In this document: positions 21,408 through 31,129 of the stretch, piece after piece
How the letters are laid out: every line of letters begins with the position of its first letter
Numbering within the stretch: position 1 is the stretch's first letter
NCBI RefSeq assembly: GCF_000350225.1
Contig: NW_005179092.1
Span: 46,071-110,070 of the forward strand
Direction: 5' to 3'
DNA from: Chondrus crispus
Lineage: Eukaryota; Rhodophyta; Florideophyceae; Gigartinales; Gigartinaceae
Length of the DNA: 64,000 nucleotides
Notes under the pieces: generated by a model
Told to the model about the DNA's origin: nothing
The model's input: the letters and a program-made list of their open reading frames with translations, nothing else
Database searches by the model: none
Made by a program: the position numbers and the translations under genes

Positions 21408-22687
21408 CGCGGACAGATGTCAAAGTTCCAAACGCCGTCGCCTCCCTGATTTTCGATTCGTTAAATTAGCCGAGTTATTCACTTTCGAAACAATTATGCT
21501 CGTCGCAATCTAACGTTAGCTTCGGTGGTCTCGTTTCTAGGAGTCGCCTTGTACAGTGCGGTCGCCGGGCGGTGGACGAAAATATTTCGGGAAGTTTTTG
21601 CTTTTTGGACGAGTTTGGACGAATGCACGGGCCTTTTTGTCTTCTGGCTCGCAGTTGCGTTTTGCTCGCACGCTTGTATTCCCATGTCACTTCCTCACGT
21701 TCTGGACTTCATAAACCTCTCGTTATAGTACTATGAACAGCAGGCTCTCCCTTCACATCGGTACGCGAATAGATACGTGAAAGCATAAAACTTCACCAGA
21801 ACGCCTCATAGTGTCACCGAAAATCTGAATCTTAAGGTAAGTTACTGGATCTCCTGCCACCTATCCTACATCTGCCATTTTTTCGTCATCAAAGCGAGAG
21901 TCATAAGAGATATTGCGCTTCTTATGTGCTTGAGAGATGACATCGCTGCAGTCAATGAATATCTGCAAACATGTTTACTTCGCGGCACTAGTAGCGGCGA
22001 TGACCACAGTAGTTAGTCAGGAGGGATATGCTCGACTGTTTCCAGCCGGATGGCGCAAGCGATAACTGGTGCAGCAATGCGGGCGATCACTAATCAGGTA
22101 CAGGGGTTGAAGATGTCGTACATAAGCAACAGTAACGCTTGCCGTGCGAGTCATCAGTGCATGCAACGGGGCTGTAGCATCCTACCCAACTTCGGCAGAG
22201 AAATGACCCTGGCAGGCTAAAGCAAATGATTGCCAGGTATTATCTCGCGACGACAGCAGTAGACGCAATGAGCGTAAAGACAGATCCTACTTGATCCAGA
22301 CGGAGACAGAGTGCCTTTTGTCGGATATTCTACTTTCAATTACTATATCAGCACAGTACCTTCGAAGGTACCACTATGCAGTGAAGCTAGTTTTACGCTG
22401 ACGCTGAAGTGGAGCGCAATACACGCCCATTCTTCAATCGCAGCTCCATATCACAATTATGACTTGATATCATTCTAAAGTACAGTGTATCATTCTACTT
22501 CTCTGGTGGTCGAAACAGTGGCTCCTGCATCTCTCATCTTGGATATGGCGCTGTCATGGCTAGCGCGGGACAGCGCCCTCTGTGTTTTTCAATGAAAATG
22601 TCGCGAAGGATAATTGTACGGTAAGTATGGGTCCGCATCTAACTTAAAATCTCTGTTTGAGAGGCGCTTCGCGGAAAACAGCGCTCT
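21408..22687. other. Intergenic region, 1.28 kb
   Basis: It separates the oxygenase start from the 3' end of the nicotinamidase-like gene. No protein-like frame was recognised on either strand. An exon of the nicotinamidase might lie at its right end (see that entry). Confidence 0.45.
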
Positions 22688-23284
22688 TCAGCAAGTAGAA
22701 AAAAGAGTGCATTGGTCGTAGTAATACCGTATGAGAGAACGAACACTTGCGTCCTCCAGAAGCACTGTGTTATAACCCAAAGCTACTGCATCAAGTACTG
22801 TGAAAAGGACGCACACATCAAGGGCCAAGCCGCACACATATAAAGTATCCACACCTTCCACAGTCAAGCATTGATGCAGCTCAGTCTGGTGTTTCTTGAG
22901 ATTGTCAAAAAAAGCAGAATAGGAATCGTGTTCTTCATGCGTGCCCTTCAAAATGACCTTGTCGCCCATCTCGACCACCAGTCCCCCTGCAAACTCTGCA
23001 CCACGAGTCCCTTGCACACAATGAGGGGGCCAAAGAGTTTGCCGGTGGCCACTTACAAGCGTTTTTTCTGAAAATGGTTCAGCTCCATGATTGTTGCAAA
23101 ACGATACGTGTGTCGGAGGATGCCAGTCTTTGGAGAGAAACACACCGCACGGAAAAGTTGCTCGAGCCCTCAAGGAATTAATGATTGAAACAACTTCATC
23201 GCCCTGTGGAACAGCCAGCGAGCCCTCCGGAAGGAAATCCCTTTGAACGTCCACTATTAGAAGAGCGCTCCTTGGAGGCACCAT
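22688..23284 (-). CDS. Nicotinamidase-like isochorismatase-fold hydrolase
   Basis: A 198-residue cysteine hydrolase of the isochorismatase fold, closest in motif pattern to nicotinamidases, which turn nicotinamide into nicotinate for NAD salvage. The catalytic triad is visible as Asp12 (IVDVQRDFLPEGSLAV), Lys113 (ILKGTHEEHDSYSAFFD) and Cys158 (CGLALDVCV). Metal ligands Asp53, His55 and His59 lie in KDWHPPTHVSF, followed by LWPPHCVQGTRGAE. The ATG at 23284 lies immediately before the first core strand. The C-terminus after LLEDAS reads VRSLIRYYYDQCTLF, unlike family members, which end in a helix and strand. A short 3' intron or a late frameshift may hide the true end. No targeting peptide is evident. 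Confidence 0.85.
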   Translation of the reverse strand: MVPPRSALLIVDVQRDFLPEGSLAVPQGDEVVSIINSLRARATFPCGVFLSKDWHPPTHVSFCNNHGAEPFSEKTLVSGHRQTLWPPHCVQGTRGAEFAGGLVVEMGDKVILKGTHEEHDSYSAFFDNLKKHQTELHQCLTVEGVDTLYVCGLALDVCVLFTVLDAVALGYNTVLLEDASVRSLIRYYYDQCTLFSTC

Positions 23285-23641
23285 GGCAGTAGCTCAAGGG
23301 ATGCAGGAGTAGAGGGTTGGCCTCCCGCACCGCAACTGTACGCGAGAAAAACACGCCCTGAAAGTCCACAAGCGAGACTTGGTACTGCAGAACTCGCTCC
23401 GTATGTGACTCAGATCGATTTTCACATACAGTACACTCTAAATTTAATTGTTGAGAAGACTGTGCTTCGGTGTGGTCAAAGGGGAGTTTCATCAAAGGCA
23501 ACAACCGCGTCTGAGGCACCAACATCACCTCCCAAACTTGATTTCGGCTACGCTCCGGTTGATGCCTATTACTCGAATTAATCTGGAGATATCAAGAGAA
23601 GCTGTTGTTCATCGACGTCAGCTGATTTCGAGGTTCGTTCG
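23285..23641. other. Intergenic region between nicotinamidase and coiled-coil genes
   Basis: No confident gene. A minus-strand frame at 23196-23528 overlaps the nicotinamidase start in another phase and lacks recognised features; it may be 5' leader. Confidence 0.4.
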
Positions 23642-24589
23642 TCAGCACTGAGCGAGCAGCCACACCCAAAACGATTTGAGAACACCAAGACATCCCAAGT
23701 TGTGTCCCTCATCTGATACTCTCTTACGACTTGGTACGAGGACACCGTCACAGGAGATGGCAAGAAACAGTTCTGAACACAGCACGTGCTGTGCCTTGGA
23801 TATGCTCCGATTACCTTTGCGTGGGGATAGACAGACAGCAACTCTTCTTTCCTCTTTTCCTTGCTTCTCTCTCGTTTCCGGAACAGCTGCGGCGCATGCT
23901 GCTTCCCAAATACAGTCCTGCACTATGCTCTCGACGTTTTGTCGGTGAATAACTTCGCGACATTTCATCAATTCTTCTTGTACATCGCCTAAGTCATCCT
24001 GCAACGCGCAGATGGGTACCTCGCTCTCTCTTGGGGTTTCAGTCTCGGATACAAAATTAGATTCTGCAGCATGAGTCCTCATTGCATTTGCCCTTATTCT
24101 TTGGTAAAGTCGTGCAAAAAGATCCTCTGCAGCAGCTAGCTGCTGGTTCAGACTCTCGATTAAGTCGTTCCGTTCAGCTTTGTTCGCCTCGTTGGACTTT
24201 AGGGCTTTGTTCATAATTAACAAAGTGTCGTTTGATTCTTGCAACAGGTGCGACAGTCTTGATCGCTCCCCTTTCAGGATGTCGTTGTCAGTTTTCAAGG
24301 AGTCAACCTGTTGGCATAGGAACAGTTCTGAAGTTTCCAAATCACGGATTTGCTGACGCAGTTTGCCTCGTTTCCCCCATCTCATCATATATGACGTAGA
24401 TGTCAGTTTCGCTTTTGCCGCATGAGCGAAGGATTCGCGTTTTGAGCGAAGACAGCCTAATTCAATACAGTGTGCAGGGCTCATGAACAATTGCGTGACT
24501 CTCTGCCTGAAACAAAGGACAAATCCTCGCTTCCAAATAACTCGCACGGCTGCCCATGCTTGGAACAACCTTCGCGTAATGGATTGCAT
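23642..24589 (-). CDS. Hypothetical coiled-coil protein
   Basis: A 315-codon frame from the ATG at 24589. The first 70 residues are basic and aromatic (MQSITRRLFQAWAAVRVIWK) and could be an organelle leader or membrane-associated helix. Residues about 75-170 have strong heptad character (LRQQIRDLETSELFLCQQVD, then ERNDLIESLNQQLAAAED) and predict a coiled coil. The rest is Cys-containing and less structured. No catalytic motif was recognised. Uninterrupted length and consistent helical character argue for a real gene, but the annotation is weaker than that of its neighbours and the 3' end may be wrong. It has the same orientation as the nicotinamidase. Confidence 0.5.
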   Translation of the reverse strand: MQSITRRLFQAWAAVRVIWKRGFVLCFRQRVTQLFMSPAHCIELGCLRSKRESFAHAAKAKLTSTSYMMRWGKRGKLRQQIRDLETSELFLCQQVDSLKTDNDILKGERSRLSHLLQESNDTLLIMNKALKSNEANKAERNDLIESLNQQLAAAEDLFARLYQRIRANAMRTHAAESNFVSETETPRESEVPICALQDDLGDVQEELMKCREVIHRQNVESIVQDCIWEAACAAAVPETREKQGKEERRVAVCLSPRKGNRSISKAQHVLCSELFLAISCDGVLVPSRKRVSDEGHNLGCLGVLKSFWVWLLAQC

Positions 24590-25670
24590 TTGAGCTGGGT
24601 TCTATCATGTACGAGAACACGATTCATATGTTTTTTCTCCGGAAGTGGACGACTAGTGGAAAAGCTGAAATATATTATCGTGAGAAATAGTTTGGAACCT
24701 GGGGAGCACTTGTGTTAAATCCGCTGTTTTGTCTACATCCTTCCAGCACAGGGGCATAATATTTATGCGCTTGGCTTTCATTTACAACAAATGAAATGAT
24801 TCTCCAGCAAGTACGCAGCTCGCAGAAATGTTCATCCCGGCAATATTTAATGTACAGTCCCACATTCGCATGTAAAATTTGCAAAGAATCAAAAGAACGG
24901 AGACAGCTTACCTGAATCGGAATTCATTGTCCTACACTTGCTCCGAAAGAACAAGTATGTGGCGTTCTTTCGAGATGATGGCACAAGGTCAAAACTCCAC
25001 GGCATAGGAAAACAGCGAGGCACCGAAATGCCTGCATTGAAATCGTCCTAAAACGCTTTTAGTATTTTCTAGCCACAGTCGGGGACAAAGATATTAACCG
25101 TAAGATTCCCGTGTTTCCGAATATCGACATGGAAGCAGGGTTGGGTACAAAGAACTTGAGGCAGTGTTGTGAGAGAAGAGGAGGACCCCCTTCTTTGAAG
25201 AATAGCAGCATGGGATGAAAAAGATGTCCTCCTTCAGTCAAGAAAATATTACAATACACCTTTCGTGAAGCTCCTCATGGGATTGGAAACCACGAACGTT
25301 CAGGGCGTGGCACAATCGTTCAGCTCACCTACCACCGCAGCACCGCGTCGCTCCCTACCCTGGTACAATTCTTGCGATATCGTACAGGTTAAATGCTGTG
25401 CAATCAAAAAAAAAAAGGACAGTACATTCCATTGAAAAGATCAGCGAGTCAAGGAGAGTCGAGACGAGGCAGCAAATTAAAACCACTTACGACAAATTCA
25501 AAGAGTACTGCAACGTCGAATACGCACCTGAGGAAAAAGATGAAAGTATTCCTCATGACATGACAAAAACAACGCAGACCACGGTTACGAACCCTCAATC
25601 ATTTAATCCTTGCCCTCTACTCCCACTGCTGTGACGAACTAGTGTACTGTGCATTGCTCTTATATATACC
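24590..25670. other. Intergenic region, 1.1 kb
   Basis: It holds the upstream region of the coiled-coil gene and the 3' flank of the isopropylmalate dehydratase gene. A plus-strand frame at 25398-25634 is Lys/Glu/Thr-rich and probably antisense to the dehydratase 3' UTR. No other gene was recognised. Confidence 0.45.
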
Positions 25671-27173
25671 CTAATCTGCAAGAGTCTCAGTCGGATGACG
25701 TTTGTTGGCATCAAAATCGTAGACTTCTCTTGGATCTGTGACATAACCAGTGACAGCGGACGCAGCTGTGGTGTAGGGGGAAGCAAGGTAAATCTGGCCT
25801 TCCTTGTCACCCATCCGACCCGGGAAGTTCCGGTTCGTAGTGGAAACGCAGACTAGGGGTTCGTTGAGCCGAGCAAATGTATCCGACGGACCACCCAGAC
25901 AAGCGGCACAACCCGGGTCACCTAGAGCGATGCAGCCTGCGTTGTAGAAAATATCCTTGAGGGTCTCGCCGTTGATGCGGAGGGTTTCGACGTCCTCGTA
26001 CACCTTCTGCGTGGCTGGTACTAAAAACGTGGGTACTGCCACCTTGCGGCCTTGCAGAACGCGGGCGGCAGCCAGGAAGTCCTCTGTCTTTCCTCCGGTG
26101 CATGAGCCGATGTAACAGCGGTCAATCCTGACATCACTACACTCCTTTGCGAGGGCGCGGTTATCAGGCGAGTGGGGCTTTGCGACTACTGGTTCGAGGT
26201 CAGCGACATTGTACTTGTAATCGGCGTAGAACGATGCTTCCTCGTCGGTGTGGAAGATCTCGGTGGGCTTGGACCCCCTGGCGGCCAGGTAAGCCTCGGT
26301 GCGGTGATCGGCGGCGATGAGGCCGTTCTTGCCGCCTGCCTCGACGGCCATGTTGCAAAGGGTCATGCGCTCCTCCATGGACAAGTCTCCGATGGTCGAG
26401 CCCGCAAACTCCATGGCTCTGTATGTGGCGCCGCCGACGCCAATGTCGCCAATGATGTTGAGGATGAGGTCTTTGGCGAGGAGGTAATCTGGCATGTTGC
26501 CGTTCATTTCAAAGCGCATGGTCTGCGGGACTTTGACCAGCAGCTTGCCCGTGCCGAGAATGAAGCCAGCATCGGTGTTGCCGATGCCCGTGGCAAACAT
26601 GCCGAAGGCGCCCGCGTTGCACGTATGTGAATCGGTGCCAAAGAGAATCTCACCAGACCTGGTATGGCCTTCCTGCGCGAGGGCGATGTGGCACACGCCT
26701 TTGTAATCCGGGTTGGCGCGAAAGTTTGAAAGGTCCTTGATGTCGTAGAAATACTTGATATCCTGCTCCGTCGCAAACTGCCTGAGCGTGTCGACGTTTC
26801 TGTTTGCTCTCTTGTCCTCCGTGAAGATGTAGTGATCTGGGATGATGATGACGCGGTTGCGATCCCAGACCTTGGCGTCGTCGCCAAATTCGCGCTTGAA
26901 GATGCCAAACGTGGGCGGGCCGCACACATCGTGTGTCATGAGGGCGTCGACGTTGACCCAGACGTTATCACCGGGCTTGACGAAGGGCTTTTCGGCGCCG
27001 CGCGCGAGGAGCTTCTCAGTGAGAGTCATGGGGTGTGTGACGGCAGGCTTGGTGGTGGGAGTGGAGCGGGACGGCGCGGCGACCGCGACGACGGCATGGC
27101 GGCGGTGGGTGAGTGGTCGGCGAGCGGCGGCGGCGGAGTGCGTGGGCACGGGAAGGGGGGCGACGAAGGCCAT
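25671..27173 (-). CDS. leuC: 3-isopropylmalate dehydratase large subunit, plastid
   Basis: A 500-residue protein, started at the ATG at 27173. It isomerises 2-isopropylmalate to 3-isopropylmalate in leucine synthesis, together with a small subunit not in this window. The start gives MAFVAPLPVP followed by about 40 Ala/Arg/Thr-rich residues, a red-algal-type plastid transit peptide. The enzyme then begins at MTLTEKLLARGAEKPFVKPG. Substrate and iron-sulfur signatures are GTDSHTCNAGAFGMFATGIG, then C358 in CYIGSCTGGKTEDF, and C422 and C425 in DPGCAACLGGP. These three Cys hold the 4Fe-4S cluster. The C-terminus has STTNRNFPGRMG, typical of the family. The frame is open for a further 122 codons upstream, but that part is Pro/Ser/His-rich and not protein-like. 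Confidence 0.95.
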   Translation of the reverse strand: MAFVAPLPVPTHSAAAARRPLTHRRHAVVAVAAPSRSTPTTKPAVTHPMTLTEKLLARGAEKPFVKPGDNVWVNVDALMTHDVCGPPTFGIFKREFGDDAKVWDRNRVIIIPDHYIFTEDKRANRNVDTLRQFATEQDIKYFYDIKDLSNFRANPDYKGVCHIALAQEGHTRSGEILFGTDSHTCNAGAFGMFATGIGNTDAGFILGTGKLLVKVPQTMRFEMNGNMPDYLLAKDLILNIIGDIGVGGATYRAMEFAGSTIGDLSMEERMTLCNMAVEAGGKNGLIAADHRTEAYLAARGSKPTEIFHTDEEASFYADYKYNVADLEPVVAKPHSPDNRALAKECSDVRIDRCYIGSCTGGKTEDFLAAARVLQGRKVAVPTFLVPATQKVYEDVETLRINGETLKDIFYNAGCIALGDPGCAACLGGPSDTFARLNEPLVCVSTTNRNFPGRMGDKEGQIYLASPYTTAASAVTGYVTDPREVYDFDANKRHPTETLAD

Positions 27174-28210
27174 TGTGCGCGGGAGAGTTGGGGAAAGGGT
27201 GGGGGGGAGGGGGGAACGGAGTGGAAACGTTTGGTGGTTGAGTTCCGGGAGCTGGGATGATGCGTTGTGAGCACGCGGCGGCGCACGGACGGTGGCGCTG
27301 TCGCAAGAGTTTGAAGGGCTGTGGGGTGTTGAGCTGGGCGCCGTGATACAGCGGGGACACGTATGCAATATTGACCAGCGAATAGGAGAGTGGCAGGTGG
27401 ATAAGACGAGCTCAGGACCGGTTGAAATATCTCGTGGTTTTAGCGATGACAATTGGATAGCATTTCGGGTGTCGGGGCGTGGTTGGACCAGGTCTCTGGA
27501 AGCTTCTGTTGCCGCCAATATGCCGCGCCAGCATCTCATTTAAACAAAAGCAGGTGTAGTGCTGTGTGTAGCAAGATTCACGAAATTTTGTTCAGGCATG
27601 ACGCAGTGCATGCGCTATATCGCTCGAGCACTTGATAGTGACGGAAGCCCTTGCCATTTAGAGTAGGATGTAAGGCTGGTACAGTACATCAATGCTAGGA
27701 CTGCCGCCCTGCCTTTGAAAGGGGAGATTTTGCGTTTAGGGGGGCGATCAGGTGCATTTTGGTGGCAACAGACGGGTGAAATTGACTTTTCCATTTCGGT
27801 AGTTTGAGTTCGGGACGGGGTTCCCCCCGTTAACCAGCAGTTTGGGCATTTCGTCTGCAACGCTTGTCACGATGTGAGTGGCCCACGAAATTAACCATTA
27901 CTGTACAGGGTACAGTACTATTATGTTAAATCAAGAAATATTATGGGAACCCCAATCTGGTGATGCGGGTGATCACACCGGCTCTGCACAGTCGCTCCGA
28001 GCTCGCACCCATGCCACTCACTCCTTCATGCAACAATACCCTAATTCCTGCCCTTTCTTTGATTAGCACTCATCCCACCCCAATCCCGTCGAACCCCCCA
28101 CCCCCCCTCCCATCCCCCCCGCACCCCCCACCGTCACATCCCCTCCCTCACCCGCAATCGTCACATTCCCATCCGCCCTCTCCTACTTCGCCAGTCCCCC
28201 ACCCCGCACC
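27174..28210. promoter_or_regulatory. Divergent upstream region of leuC and the phycobilisome linker gene
   Basis: About 1 kb lies between two outward-facing genes for plastid proteins, so it probably holds both promoters. The last 130 bases before the linker ATG are C-rich with long runs of C, a likely 5' leader. No TATA box or known operator was identified. Confidence 0.5.
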
Positions 28211-29341
28211 ATGGCATTCGTCCCCATCGTCGGCCTACGGCCCGCCGCCGCCACCCGCCCGTTCGTCACCTCGTTCACGGGCACCGCCCTGACCGCCCCG
28301 GCTGTCACGCCGTCGCGCTTCGTCGCCCGTCTGGGCACGGTCGCCGGCAACTCCTCGTTGGACAAGCTCGGCCTGGAGCGCTTCCAGAAGGAGCGCTACG
28401 CCGTCCCCGATCCCACGCGCCCCGTCGGTTTCTCTATGGACTACGAGGTTATCATGCAGGGCACCTACCGCCAGATCTTTGGAAACGCCTACATCATGGA
28501 GTCCGAGCGCGCAGAGATGGCAAAGCTTGAGTCCGAGTTCCGCGACGGCCGTTACACCGTCAAGGAGTTTTGCCGCGTTCTGGCGAAGACCTACCAGTAC
28601 CGCAGGCGCTTCTTTGACTCCCGCCCACTTTACGGCGCCATCGAGCTCAACTTTAAGCACTTCCTTGGTCGTACTCCCGATGGCCTTGAGGAGTACCGTC
28701 GCAAGTCCGCCGTCTATGATTCCGAGGGCTATGATGCCTTCATTGATGCCTTCTTTGATGACGATTATGAGTTCGACCAGTACTATGGAGAGTGGACAGT
28801 TCCTTTCTACCGCGGTCATTTGACCTCCTCCAACCTCTCCATGTGCGCTTTCACGCACATGTTCCAGGTCGTCCGGGGCGCCTCCACGTCGGATAAGTCC
28901 AACCCGTGCATAATGACCAACAGGATTCCACTCAACCAGGCTGGCATTCAATCCATCCCGCTTGCCGTCATTGCCCCGGGCTCCGACGGCTGCACCTTCC
29001 AAAGCCCAGACGCCTCGGCAGGATCTTGGCAAGGGGGATTCTCCGGTGCCACCATGGCCCGCAGTTACCACGGCACTCGTGTCTCGGGCGGCAAGATGTT
29101 CCGCATCGAGGTCGCGGACTACAGCCAATCGGGAGCCACCAACGGTGGCGCAGGTGTAAGCCTGCGCTCGCGCAGCGGAAAGTTCTACAAGACTCGAAAC
29201 AACAGTTTCAACGCGAGGCGGTCAGACTTCCGTGGCACCAACAAAGTTTATTTGGTGCCGTTCAACGAGCTGTCGAAGACATATGTCTCTATTCACAAGA
29301 ACGGTGGCAAGATCGCTAGCATTACTCCCATAACCGGTTAA
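28211..29341 (+). CDS. Phycobilisome rod linker, nuclear-encoded
   Basis: A 376-residue structural protein that joins and orders phycobiliprotein hexamers in phycobilisome rods on the stromal face of thylakoids. Residues 1-45 (MAFVPIVGLRPAAATRPFVT) form a Phe-bearing plastid transit peptide. Residues about 65-205 are the linker domain (Pfam PBS_linker_poly): MDYEVIMQGTYRQIFGNAYI, then EFCRVLAKTYQYRRRFF, GRTPDGLEEYRR, and DFFDDDYEF-like acidic segments. A Gly/Ser-rich middle leads to a C-terminal CpcD-like capping domain from about residue 295 (KMFRIEVADYSQ, then LVPFNELSKTYVSIHKNGGK). This two-domain layout is that of cyanobacterial and red-algal rod linkers. The specific linker number cannot be assigned. 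It is divergent from leuC and convergent with the reductase gene. Confidence 0.94.
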   Translation: MAFVPIVGLRPAAATRPFVTSFTGTALTAPAVTPSRFVARLGTVAGNSSLDKLGLERFQKERYAVPDPTRPVGFSMDYEVIMQGTYRQIFGNAYIMESERAEMAKLESEFRDGRYTVKEFCRVLAKTYQYRRRFFDSRPLYGAIELNFKHFLGRTPDGLEEYRRKSAVYDSEGYDAFIDAFFDDDYEFDQYYGEWTVPFYRGHLTSSNLSMCAFTHMFQVVRGASTSDKSNPCIMTNRIPLNQAGIQSIPLAVIAPGSDGCTFQSPDASAGSWQGGFSGATMARSYHGTRVSGGKMFRIEVADYSQSGATNGGAGVSLRSRSGKFYKTRNNSFNARRSDFRGTNKVYLVPFNELSKTYVSIHKNGGKIASITPITG

Positions 29342-29632
29342 GTTAGAGGCTTGTGTGTCATTGTTGAGAGTAGCCACATCGTCTTGAACGCGTGTGAAGG
29401 TGGCGGTGTGTCGTAATATCTTGTTCTTCGGGTGCGCTTTTATCGTTTCGTTGGGGCTGACTACGAGACTGCTAGACTGCTAGTTAGTAGAGTGACCAAG
29501 TCGTGCGGTAAATTAAAGAAGTCAAAAGCGAACCACAAAAGTCGCCCTGTGATTGAAAATATGAAGTGCCGTTCGACATACTGTACAAGGTCGAACGGCA
29601 TGAATACGTTTAATGTCGTGGAATGTCATGCG
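29342..29632. other. Convergent intergenic region between linker and reductase
   Basis: A 290-base spacer between two 3' ends. At about 29568-29600, GTTCGACATACTGTACAAGG is followed by TCGAACGGCA, giving a short inverted pair (GCCGTTCGA with TCGAACGGC) that could form a hairpin near both transcript ends. Confidence 0.5.
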
Positions 29633-30757
29633 TTAACGAGGGCTCTGAAGTTCTTCTCCAGAGTCTCCTAGTAACCGATACATGTCATTCCCTTTTAGAG
29701 CGATTACATCAAGTATTTGCATGTCTTCTTCGTCGAGCGAAAATTCAAAGGCCTTTACGTTGTTCAAAATATGGTCAGTCTCGGAAGCTATGCCAAGCCG
29801 CGCGCCAACGATCACTGCTGCAAGGCCTGGATACTGGAGTGCCCATTTGACGGCAACATTGGCCATGCTCACATCATGCTTATCCGCAACGACTTTAATG
29901 GCGTAAAGCAACTCTTGAAATAGACTCCATCCCCCCCAGACCTTTATCAAAAGCGAAAACCTCTGCAAACCGGCGGTGCCACACGCCCTTCTCGTCGGCT
30001 CCGGCAGACCAAGATACTTCTCTGTGAAAAACCCACCGCCGAGTGTAGAGTAAGCCAGCAAGCCAACGTCATTGTCGCTGCACCAGTCAGCCATCTCGAC
30101 GATGGGCCGTCTGTCAAGCAGCGAGAACGAGACCTGATTGGAGGCTATACGAATACCTTGCGACGAGACATACTTGAGCTGCCTGGTCGGAAAGTTGGCT
30201 GTGCCGACGCTTCGCACCTTGCCCTCGCGCTTCATTTCACCCAGGTAGCCCAAAAAATCGATAAAGCGGGTGTCGGAGAAGTCGGCCCATTGCAGCTGGA
30301 GCAAGTGGATCCTCTCCTGATCCATGCGACTGAGAGCGCGATCGACGTAATGCTGGACGGTAGCCTTGGACACGGTGCCCTCCAGCTCACGCGGGTCGAT
30401 GGCGAGCTTTGTACAAAACTGGAGGCGCTGAGACGCGGCGCGACCGACGCTGCGGGCATACTCTCTGACGTAGAGGTCCGCGTCGCCGTAGGTGTCGGCG
30501 AGGTCGAAGGTGAAGAAGCCGGCGTCAACGGCGGCGTGGATGGCCTTGGTGACATCGGCCGTGGTCGGGCCGTAGCCGCGGGGGTCTGAGGCTCGCCACA
30601 TGCCCGTGATGACGCGGCATAGCGGGGTGTCGTCTTGCAAGAGGGTGGTGTAGGCGGTATGCGGCAGCTTGGAGCCGCCTAGAGAAGAACAGATGGGCGC
30701 GGGCGGACGGCGTTTAGGGGAGCGAGTGGGGAGCGATGGGGGGTTGAGGAACGCCAT
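29633..30757 (-). CDS. Aldo-keto reductase family protein, probably plastid
   Basis: A 374-residue NAD(P)H-dependent oxidoreductase with the aldo-keto reductase barrel. The ATG at 30757 gives MAFLNPPSLPTRSPKRRPPA, a basic leader with the early Phe of red-algal transit peptides. Catalytic positions are Asp85 and Tyr90 (FFTFDLADTYGDADL) and Lys117 (FCTKLAID). The position usually held by the fourth residue, His, reads Gln in HLLQLQWADF. C-terminal cofactor motifs include VKWALQYPGLAAVIVGAR, where the 2'-phosphate and adenine are usually bound. The same-strand open frame continues 79 codons further upstream but is not protein-like. The substrate is unknown. The chemistry could be altered by the missing His. 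Confidence 0.88.
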   Translation of the reverse strand: MAFLNPPSLPTRSPKRRPPAPICSSLGGSKLPHTAYTTLLQDDTPLCRVITGMWRASDPRGYGPTTADVTKAIHAAVDAGFFTFDLADTYGDADLYVREYARSVGRAASQRLQFCTKLAIDPRELEGTVSKATVQHYVDRALSRMDQERIHLLQLQWADFSDTRFIDFLGYLGEMKREGKVRSVGTANFPTRQLKYVSSQGIRIASNQVSFSLLDRRPIVEMADWCSDNDVGLLAYSTLGGGFFTEKYLGLPEPTRRACGTAGLQRFSLLIKVWGGWSLFQELLYAIKVVADKHDVSMANVAVKWALQYPGLAAVIVGARLGIASETDHILNNVKAFEFSLDEEDMQILDVIALKGNDMYRLLGDSGEELQSPR

Positions 30758-31129
30758 CGCGGTGGGGGAGGAAATTGGTTGACGAAGTTGGAGGGAAAAG
30801 TGGAGGAAGTAACAGCGGTACGGTAAAAGGACTTGAAGCTCATACGGTGCAGCTGTTGCTCTGCGATGCAAGAAATGGATGGACGAATTGGCATCTTTCA
30901 CGGCGCCTTCCAGATTTTGCAGATGCAATTTATGGCCGAAGGCGCTGAGCCACAGACTGCGCGGGCACCAACGATGCCGCATCGCTTGGAACACGTGTAC
31001 ACGATAGACAAGGTCTCATCGTAGAACCAATGATACCCCGGCGGACCCCTCCTCAACCTTCGACATCCCCACCGCCCCCGCCGCCCGTTCACTGGTGTCC
31101 TCCAGCCCCAGGCAGAGGTTGCACACTGT
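30758..31129. other. Upstream region of the reductase gene
   Basis: No gene was recognised. It forms the boundary between the host gene island and the repeat-rich region to the right. Confidence 0.45.

Noticed and set aside
24590-25670. tRNA or other structured RNA gene
   Set aside because: No cloverleaf with conserved box sequences was found here or elsewhere in the window by eye; a covariance-model scan would be needed to exclude it.
26172-26630. Long plus-strand frames opposite the dehydratase
   Set aside because: They mirror codon bias on the other strand and have no domain.
27174-27539. N-terminal extension of the isopropylmalate dehydratase
   Set aside because: The frame is open, but composition is Pro/Ser/His-rich with no domain, and the ATG at 27173 gives a proper transit peptide.
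28235-29128. 297-codon minus-strand frame opposite the linker
   Set aside because: Antisense shadow of a strongly coding G/C-rich gene.
30758-30994. N-terminal extension of the aldo-keto reductase
   Set aside because: Not protein-like, and the ATG at 30757 gives a plausible leader that matches neighbouring genes.
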